Source: a virus. From it: 21,577 nt of DNA. The notes under the pieces are model-generated. The model was not told where the DNA came from. It searched no databases and worked only from the letters and a program-made list of their open reading frames with translations. Below are positions 8,429 to 15,300 of this stretch, in pieces (position 1 is the first letter of the stretch; the number at the start of each line of letters is the position of its first letter). The position numbers and the translations under genes were made by a program. Where the stretch lies: IMG/VR virus record IMGVR_UViG_3300020468_000091, positions 1 to 21,577 of that record; one strand, given 5' to 3'.

Positions 8429-9200
8429 GCTGTCTCCTAATTTCTGTTGCAGAAATTGATTCAGTCTCTTTATCAAAAGATTCTTGTTCTATCTTATAAC
8501 CTACATCTCTACCATAGGTTATATTGACAATGTTTGGTACTTTTTGTATAATAAAATGCACATTTTCTTCGTATCCTTCTCCTAGTAAAAACATTTTTAT
8601 GTTCTGTTTTACTGTTTTAAAATCAAAAGGATTCTTTTTACTATTCTTCATTGCACGAATCATAATACAAACTTGACCTGTTTTATCATAACATCTTTTA
8701 AATAATGCAAGATGACCATCATGAAAAGGTTGAAATCTACCTAACATTTGTGTAGTTGGTTTATTAATATCAAACCTTCTGTTCTCTGCAAGTAACTCTC
8801 TTGCAATAACTTCGGAATGTAATTCACCATTTTGGTCTTCTACCCAATAATCAACTTCATTTTTTAAAGGTCTTTGAAATGCTTTATTTGTATCTGCATA
8901 TCTACCTTTTTCTATAGTATCCATAAAGATAATATAATCTGGGTTTAAGATTTGTCTTCCTTGAGTAAAAGGACAAACAAAATCCATAATTGCAAAAGGT
9001 TTGTCGGAATCTCTGCATAGGTCTTTCATTCTATGCACCTGTCTGAGTCTACCTTCTTCTGAGAAATCCCAATCATTATGTTGGGCTCGGATTGCATCAG
9101 CATTGAAATGGTCTGCATCTAAATGTTCAAGTAGACATTTTGATATGTAAGTTTTTCCACTGCCTGGCAATCCAAAAATTAAAATTGTTTTTGTTTTCAT
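8412..9200 (-). CDS. APS-kinase-like / nucleotidyltransferase fusion protein
   Basis: This is a two-domain enzyme of 262 residues. Residues 1-145 form a P-loop kinase with Walker A GLPGSGKT at 10-17 and a segment NADAIRAQHNDWDFSEEGR (33-51) that aligns with the LDGDxxR and FSxExR region of adenylylsulfate kinase, although the usual DGD reads NAD. Residues 150-262 are a cytidylyltransferase-fold nucleotidyltransferase with GRFQPFHDGH (154-163, HxGH motif) and ISATEIR (249-255, ISxTxxR motif). The second domain most resembles NMN/FMN adenylyltransferases rather than ATP sulfurylase. The joint substrate is unknown; NadR has the same two activities in the opposite order, so a nicotinamide role is an alternative. 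It sits 8 bases after the oxygenase gene and overlaps DUF2061. Confidence 0.85.
   Translation of the reverse strand: MKTKTILIFGLPGSGKTYISKCLLEHLDADHFNADAIRAQHNDWDFSEEGRLRQVHRMKDLCRDSDKPFAIMDFVCPFTQGRQILNPDYIIFMDTIEKGRYADTNKAFQRPLKNEVDYWVEDQNGELHSEVIARELLAENRRFDINKPTTQMLGRFQPFHDGHLALFKRCYDKTGQVCIMIRAMKNSKKNPFDFKTVKQNIKMFLLGEGYEENVHFIIQKVPNIVNITYGRDVGYKIEQESFDKETESISATEIRRQLGLTK
8433..8438 (-). promoter_or_regulatory. Ribosome binding site that sets the DUF2061 start
   Basis: AGGAGA on the minus strand lies inside the last codons of the kinase/nucleotidyltransferase gene, with the TTG at 8428 four bases after it. It supports the short 62-residue product and coupled translation. Confidence 0.6.
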
Positions 9201-9208
9201 ACTAATAC

Positions 9209-10036
9209 TTATTGTTCTCCCCAGAGACGAACTTCGTCTCCACGAACCACTAAACTAGTTCTATATGGAAATTGATTTTCAACATTGTAATCTGCATCTG
9301 GGCCTGGATGTCTGTGAGTCATTGCACCATTCATAATGACTAATCTGTTTGGTTTGTATTTAACTCTACCTATTTCATGAGACCCTTCATCTTCTGGTAT
9401 TCCAGAGTATTCCTCTGCATGACTATGGTATTCACTATTGTAAAAAATTAAATCTCCACCCCAGTCATCATCCCACCTCATTTGGTCATAATAAAGAAAT
9501 GATAAATTATTTAAACAATCATTTCCTAATCCTGTATCTTCATGTACAGTCCCATCTTGTCCTTTTGTTTGTCCATTAAATCCACAATATTGAAATTTGA
9601 CCCAATCAAAATGAAAGTCTTGTCTTAATTTGTGAATAAACCAATCTATCATAGAATGTCTATAACCAACACCTTTTGGTGATATAGCATTTTTTTTCCA
9701 CTCTGCTTGATTCTTCCACCTATCACTATTTAATGCTCTTTGTTCTGACCACCAGTCTGGACTTTTTGCTTTTCTCTCCCAACCCCTATCTTCTATATTA
9801 ATGTAAATAGATTCACCCCAATATAAATGTCTTATTTTATCATTACGAATTACTCTATTTTGTCTACCCCATTTTGAAGAACTAAATCTCGATTCATACC
9901 AAGAATCATGAATACTTGGTGGTAAATAATTATCAATTACCCATATTTGTTTAAAGGGTAAACTAGGAATGGGTTTAGGTTTTTGCAAAAACTGAACATC
10001 TATAGGTTGCATTAACCATTCATAATGGTTTGACAC
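9209..10036 (-). CDS. Prolyl-4-hydroxylase-like 2OG-Fe(II) oxygenase
   Basis: This is probably an iron and 2-oxoglutarate-dependent hydroxylase, 275 residues long. The metal ligands are H165-E-D167 (TVHEDTGLG) and H241 (MTHRHPGP). WGGDLIFYN at 192-200 is the strand typical of prolyl-4-hydroxylase-like enzymes, and R259-T-S261 (YRTSLVVRG) would hold 2-oxoglutarate. The start is a GTG, because it is the only one coupled to the previous stop (TAGTG) and AAGAGG lies about 8 bases before it. Its substrate is not known. It lies two genes downstream of a 535-residue protein dominated by Arg-Pro repeats, which is a possible target. The N-terminal 120 residues are rich in tryptophan and arginine and unlike the catalytic part. 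Confidence 0.87.
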   Translation of the reverse strand: MSNHYEWLMQPIDVQFLQKPKPIPSLPFKQIWVIDNYLPPSIHDSWYESRFSSSKWGRQNRVIRNDKIRHLYWGESIYINIEDRGWERKAKSPDWWSEQRALNSDRWKNQAEWKKNAISPKGVGYRHSMIDWFIHKLRQDFHFDWVKFQYCGFNGQTKGQDGTVHEDTGLGNDCLNNLSFLYYDQMRWDDDWGGDLIFYNSEYHSHAEEYSGIPEDEGSHEIGRVKYKPNRLVIMNGAMTHRHPGPDADYNVENQFPYRTSLVVRGDEVRLWGEQ

Positions 10037-10674
10037 TAAACTGACCTCTTATCCTCACCGATGTCTTCTTGTCCACCATTAATATCTAAGGTATCAGAAC
10101 TTTTATCGAATCTATCATCTGCCCAAGAAGACTCACAGAAAGTATCGATATTTGGTATAGTTGGCAATTGATTTTCATAAAACTCATAATCTTTTAAATC
10201 TATTTCAAGTGTTTGATTTATTTCTTCTTTTAATCTATAGTAAATACCATTTATAAAATCCATCCAATCTAAAACTCTTCTTCCAATTTGTCTTCTTGGG
10301 TCGTTTGACATTTCTCTAGATGCAATTACAAGTTGTGCTGTATTTTTAAATCCAAGTTCTTCGATATTACTTTGTAATGCTGAAATTCTGTCTTCGACTA
10401 GGTATTCAAGGTCTTCAATTGTCTGTTTTTGCATGGTTACACTTGCGGGCGGGTCACATAATTTAATATATTCTTCTATTTCAGAAATATGTTCTTCACT
10501 TAAAGGTAATTTTTCTTCATTTAAAACATATTCAGTTTCATCATCAAAAGGACAATAAAATAAAACATCGTAATCAAATGAGAATTGTGGTTTTTGTGTT
10601 TTTTTATAGTTCCAACGAAGTCCTTTATCGTTAGTTATGTGTAACACATTTTCGTCATCGTACACTAATAACAT
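10036..10674 (-). CDS. Unknown protein, possible fibre-assembly chaperone
   Basis: This is a 212-residue acidic protein that I do not recognise. The first 100 residues look like a small beta-rich domain (LLVYDDENVLHITNDKGLRW onward). Residues about 100-175 are strongly helical (DLEYLVEDRISALQSNIEEL and later a DWMDFINGIYYRL segment). The last 30 residues are rich in Asp, Ser and Gly, and probably disordered. A short gene directly after fibre/adhesin genes with a beta domain followed by a helical part is the usual layout of tail-fibre assembly proteins, so that is a guess from position and shape only. GGAG precedes the ATG by 8 bases. The stop TAG overlaps the GTG of the oxygenase gene. Confidence 0.75.
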   Translation of the reverse strand: MLLVYDDENVLHITNDKGLRWNYKKTQKPQFSFDYDVLFYCPFDDETEYVLNEEKLPLSEEHISEIEEYIKLCDPPASVTMQKQTIEDLEYLVEDRISALQSNIEELGFKNTAQLVIASREMSNDPRRQIGRRVLDWMDFINGIYYRLKEEINQTLEIDLKDYEFYENQLPTIPNIDTFCESSWADDRFDKSSDTLDINGGQEDIGEDKRSV

Positions 10675-10712
10675 AATATAATCTCCATAATATAGTAGTA
10701 TATAGTCTGGTT

Positions 10713-12320
10713 TTAAGGCCAGGGTTTATTCAAATCACCATCCCATGTAGATACTGGTCTAGTTGCTGGTCGAGTCGAAGGTCTAGTTGCTGGTCGAGTC
10801 GAAGGTCTAGTTGATGGTCTAGTATTTGTCACCTCATAACTTGTAGGCCTATTGATTGTTTGTTCAAAATTAGCAGGTCTACTATTTTGTAGTTGTGATG
10901 GTCTCGGTATTGTTTGTTCAAAACTTGTAGGTCTAGAAATTGTTTGTTCAAAACTTGTAGGTCTACTAATAGTAACTTCAAAACTTGTAGGTCTTGGAGT
11001 TTGAAAATTAGTAGGTCTGTTAATAGTTACCTCATAAGAAGTAGGCCTATTAATAGTTACCTCATAAGAGGTAGGTCTATTAATTGTTTGTTCATATGAA
11101 GGCGGTCTATAGTTTTGTATTTGAAAATTAGCAGGCCTATTAATAGTTCCTTGAGTTTGATAGTTTGCTGGTCTATTAATAGTTTGGTTAGTTTGATAGT
11201 TTGCTGGTCTATTAATAGTTCCAGTAGTTTGATAATTTGCTGGTCTAGAATTCTGTATCTGATATGATGGTGGTCTATAGTTTTGTATCTGATATGATGG
11301 TGGTCTATAGTTTTGTATCTGATATGATGGTGGTCTATAGGCCTGCACTTGATAGCTATCTGGTCTCTCAGCCCATCTTTGATAATTTGCTGGTCTTGGT
11401 ATTGTTTGTTCATAAGAGCCAGGTCTATTAATGGTAATTGCAAAAGGTGGATTTGTTAAACCAAATTTAGGATTATAAGAGCCAGCGATGGTTTGTTGAT
11501 AAGAGGTAGGTCTTGGTATTGTTTGTTCATATGAAGTAGGTCTAGAAACTTGGACTTGGTATTCATCTGGCCTATATATTTCTTGTTGGTAGTATTGTGG
11601 TCTATATCCAGTAGTCTGGAAGTATTGTGGTCTATATCCAGTAGTCTGGAAGTATTGTGGTCTATATCCAGTAGTCTGATAATTTGTAGGTCTAGGATTA
11701 GTAATCTGAACATTATATGATGTTGGTCTAGGATTAGTAATCTGAACATTATATGATGTAGGTCTAGGATTAGTAATCTGAACATTATATGATGTAGGTC
11801 TAGAACCTTGAGTTTGATAGTTTGCTGGTCTATTAATAGTTACTTCATAAGAGCCAGGTCTTGGTATTGTTTGTTCATAAGAGCCAGGTCTTGGTATAGT
11901 TTGTTCATAACTTGATGGTCTACTATTTTGTAATTGAGCAGGTCTAGGAATAGTTTGTTCAAATGATGAAGGTCTATTGATTGTTACTTCATAAGATGAT
12001 GGTCTATTAATGGTAACTTCAAAACTTGATGGTCTTGGAGTTTGGAAATTCGTTGGCCTAGGTATAGTTACTTCATAAGACGAAGGTCTATTAATCGTCA
12101 CTTCAAATGGTTGTTGAAAAGGTTGTTGAAACCCTTGTTGGAATGGTTGCTGAAAAGGTTGCTGAAAAGGTTGTTGTACCTGTATTGTACCTGTTTGAAA
12201 TTCCCACCCTGTAGGAGTTTTTCTTTTTACATCAACGACCTTCTTCCACCCAGATGGAGTTTTTACTCTCCATCCTGTAGTGTCATTCCATCCCGCTGGG
12301 GTTTTTACTTTTGAACTCAT
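10713..12320 (-). CDS. Arg-Pro decapeptide-repeat protein, putative virion adhesin
   Basis: This 535-residue protein is almost entirely repetitive. Residues 6-39 hold three KTPxGW motifs, a pattern I associate with phage structural proteins. Residues 49-72 are six QQPF/QQGF units like those of cereal prolamins. Residues 78-500 are 40 units that each begin Arg-Pro followed by a Tyr/Phe-containing core, such as RPTSYEVTIN, RPPSYQIQNY and RPTSYNVQITNP. Residues 501-524 are six RPxT/RPVS units, and the end is TWDGDLNKPWP. Unit lengths are 8, 10 or 12 with one irregular unit of 29 (270-298). There is no signal peptide or membrane span. Its place after the 1346-residue fibre suggests a surface fibre or adhesin. 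A GAGGAAATT ribosome site precedes the ATG. Function is not known; real gene status is well supported by the repeat periodicity in this frame. Confidence 0.88.
   Translation of the reverse strand: MSSKVKTPAGWNDTTGWRVKTPSGWKKVVDVKRKTPTGWEFQTGTIQVQQPFQQPFQQPFQQGFQQPFQQPFEVTINRPSSYEVTIPRPTNFQTPRPSSFEVTINRPSSYEVTINRPSSFEQTIPRPAQLQNSRPSSYEQTIPRPGSYEQTIPRPGSYEVTINRPANYQTQGSRPTSYNVQITNPRPTSYNVQITNPRPTSYNVQITNPRPTNYQTTGYRPQYFQTTGYRPQYFQTTGYRPQYYQQEIYRPDEYQVQVSRPTSYEQTIPRPTSYQQTIAGSYNPKFGLTNPPFAITINRPGSYEQTIPRPANYQRWAERPDSYQVQAYRPPSYQIQNYRPPSYQIQNYRPPSYQIQNSRPANYQTTGTINRPANYQTNQTINRPANYQTQGTINRPANFQIQNYRPPSYEQTINRPTSYEVTINRPTSYEVTINRPTNFQTPRPTSFEVTISRPTSFEQTISRPTSFEQTIPRPSQLQNSRPANFEQTINRPTSYEVTNTRPSTRPSTRPATRPSTRPATRPVSTWDGDLNKPWP
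10851..11048 (-). repeat. Duplicated seven-unit block, C-terminal copy
   Basis: Units 33-39 (residues 425-490) have lengths 10-8-10-10-10-8-10, matching units 1-7 at 11892-12089 in order and type. Both include RPTNFQTP as second unit and a shorter xQLQNS unit as sixth. This is a higher-order duplication within the array. Confidence 0.8.
11892..12089 (-). repeat. Duplicated seven-unit block, N-terminal copy
   Basis: Units 1-7 (residues 78-143) mirror the unit order of the block at 10851-11048. Both blocks are 66 residues long. Confidence 0.8.
12105..12176 (-). repeat. QQPF tetrapeptide repeats
   Basis: Six 12-base units encode QQPF (one is QQGF) between the KTPxGW head and the Arg-Pro array. 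They are read directly from the translation of residues 49-72. Confidence 0.9.
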
Positions 12321-12352
12321 TAATCAATTTCCTCATTCATTATATATTGTTA

Positions 12353-15300
12353 CTATGAGTATGTTATCCAGATATCACCAACTGCTCCATCTGAACCGCC
12401 AGGTGCAGAAGAATGTATGAATACATTTCTCATTGCTTTTGCACTTGCACCTATTGTTGTATAACTTGTTGTTGCAGCTCCTGTAACTCCCAATGTTCCA
12501 CCCACTGTTTGGTTACCACTAACTGCTAATCCTGTTAAAGTACCAACACTTGTAATTGCAGTCTGAGCTGCACCTGTTACTGTAGCTGCACTTCCAGAAG
12601 TGTTTCCTGTGACATTACCTTCTAAGTTTGCAACCAATGTTCCAGTAGTAACAGTTAAACTACCAGTTGAAGAACCTGTTGCAGTAGTTGTTCCCATAAC
12701 AAACTTATCTGCACTTTCGTCCCAACCCATAAATGCATTGTTACCTGTTGAACCTCTTTCAAGTATAAGACCTAAGTCATTACTGTTTGAACCAGTATTA
12801 CCAGAACCAAGTTCTATTAATGCATCTTCAATTGTTGTGTTTGTTGAACTATTTGTTACAGATGAACCATTAACTGTTAGGTTACCAGTAATTACAACAT
12901 TACCACCAGCAGTTATATCTGTTGCAGCTATATCTGCAAAGGTTACATCTGAGGTTGTTGCAACATCCTGTCCAATACTAATTGCAGGCTCCCATCCTTC
13001 ACCAGCACTACCTGTGACAGTAACACCAGTTCCACCAGTAACATTGTCAACATAGTTACCAGTTGTTCCAGAACCTAAAGCAACATCTGCTACTACAAAA
13101 TTAACTTTTGCAGATGCATCGTCATAAGTAACTGCAATACCTGTTTCTGTATTACCAGTAAACATTCCACCAACTGCGTCTTGAGCTGCTTCATTAAAGT
13201 CTGAAACTGCACCACTTGTAATACTAATGTCTACATTAGATGCACTTGTTACTCTACCTTTTGAATCTACTGCTACTTGAGCAACACTGTCTGCATCACC
13301 ATAAGTTGCAGCTGATACACCAGAGTTTGCAAGTGTGATTGGTAATGCAACATTACCTGTTCCATCAAATGACTGTGCTGAATCTGTAGTTGCATCTCCA
13401 CTTACTGTAAAGTTTCTTGAAGTTGCAAGTGCAGTTGCAGTTGCAGAGTTTCCTGTTGAACTCCCAGCACTACCACTTACATTACCTGTAATATTTGCAA
13501 CTAGAGTTGCAACACCATATCCTGTTCCAGTTGTATTAACTGTTGTTGAAGGTTCTACCTGTGTATCTGTAAATAATCTAAATGTGTTATCTGTTGATGC
13601 ATCAAAGAATATACCACCATATTTGGTTGTTCCACCTTCCACATACTTACCATAAAAACCAAAGTCTGTTGCATTTCCTGTATTTGCATTTGTTAAACCT
13701 GTAAAGTTTGAGTCGGATACAATTGCACCTGTTTGTGTTGTTGTTCCACTAACTACCAAGTTACCACTAACTGTTAAATCATTTGATACTGTTACATCAC
13801 TTGGTAATCCTACTGTTACTGTTCCAGAAGATTCTCCAACTTCTACTTCATTCGAAGTTCCAGAGAATGTAAGTGTATTTCCTAATGCAATTGCAGTAGA
13901 AGCTGAACCATCGGTTACTGTAAAACTAGAGTTTGCAAGATTACTGTTTGAAATTGAACCTGCTAACATACTGTTTTCTACAGTTCCAGCACCTATTGTC
14001 AATGCAATACTAGTGCTACCTAGGTTTGTCATAACTCCAGAACCAGTTACATCTCCTGTGTAAGATAATGTTGGGTCATTAACATTAAAGTCTAAAGTGC
14101 CATCTGAGTCTTCATAGGTAACTGAGATACCACTTTCTGTATTAGATGATACCATTCCACCAACGACATCTTGAACTCTTTCTGTAGTATGGTAGAGATT
14201 GCTTGAGCCTTCGGATAAGTTGTCTGTGTCAAATCCAGAAATACTTGTTACTAAATCAATAGTTCCATCACTATCTTCATAAGTTGCAGTAATACCTGTT
14301 TCTGTATTTGAACTGAACATTGCTCCTACAGTGTCTTGAATTACTTCTGATAGGTCTATATTTGCAGAACCATCGAATGAAACACCATGAATTGTTCTTG
14401 CATTCGCCAATGCAGTTGCAGTTGCAGCGTTTCCTGTTGTATCTTGGTTAAGTGTTGCAACTGTAAAATCTAAAGTACCATCTGCATCATCATATGCAAC
14501 TGTAATACCACTTTCGGTATTAGATGTTACCATTGCACCTACGATATCTTCTACAGACTCAGTAAGGTCTGTAATAGTTGATGCAGTTGTGCTTACTACT
14601 AAATCGATTGTACCATCTGAATCTTGATATGTTGCACCAACACCTGTTTCAGTATTACCAGAGAACATTGCACCAACAATGTCTTGAATTCTTTCTGCAT
14701 TTAGTGTAACATCACCAGTTGATACAGTAAAGTCTGTTCCATCAAATGTTGCAACACCAGCATTTGTTTCTGTTGCAAGTTCAGCTGCTATTGTAGCAGT
14801 TGACCCTTCACTTGCTGTATGAGTTATATCAATACCTTGACCAGCAGATAACTCTCTTAAAAAGTTACCAGTTGTATCTGTTCCTAATACAACTGAATCA
14901 GCTTGAATAGTTGAATTAATAGATATGTTTCCAGTTCCATCAAATGATGCAGAACCAACTACATCTCCTGCTATTGCAATTGTTCTTGCAGATGCAAGTG
15001 CTGTTGCTGTATCAGCATTACCTTCTAAGTCTGCAATTAATTTACCTGTTGAATGTCCTGTTCCACTTGTATTAACTGTGGTTGTAGGTTCTGATTGGTT
15101 TCCATGAAATAATCTAAACTTACTTGATTCAGATGCATCCCATAGTAAACCAGCATATTTTGTGGTTGAACCTTCAACATATTGACCATACAAACCGAAG
15201 TCGGTTGCATTTGCAGCGTTATCTTTTGCAACTTTTACTGAACCATCTGCCACTTCTAAAGTAGTAGATGATACTGTTGTTGTACTTCCTTGTACTGTAA

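Larger units (their letters stand above)
10749..12089 (-). repeat. Tandem Arg-Pro repeat array in coding sequence
   Basis: Forty units of mostly 30 bases (24 or 36 in variants) cover 10821-12089, followed by six 12-base RPxT units down to 10749. The codons for Arg-Pro are nearly constant, which makes the DNA repetitive. Three near-identical 36-base units lie at 11694-11801, and three 30-base units at 11247-11336. The other frames are therefore also free of stops, which explains several spurious frames on both strands. Such arrays are prone to slippage and to changes in unit number. Confidence 0.92.

Noticed and set aside
8429-8476. Longer DUF2061 start at the TTG at 8476
   Set aside because: It has no ribosome site and would overlap the kinase gene by 65 bases; the TTG at 8428 has AGGAGA at good spacing. 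The longer form cannot be excluded.
8412-9200. Reading the fusion protein as a full PAPS synthetase
   Set aside because: The second domain has GRFQPFHxGH and ISxTxxR typical of NMN/FMN-type adenylyltransferases, not the longer ATP sulfurylase fold.
11057-11785. Second minus-strand frames inside the Arg-Pro gene, and plus-strand frames at 10914-11099 and 12042-12314
   Set aside because: They are by-products of the tandem repeat: the fixed codons leave other frames without stops. Only the Arg-Pro frame has a ribosome site and defined ends.
10749-12089. Possible CRISPR array
   Set aside because: The repeats are contiguous and coding, with no unique spacers of constant length and no Cas genes.
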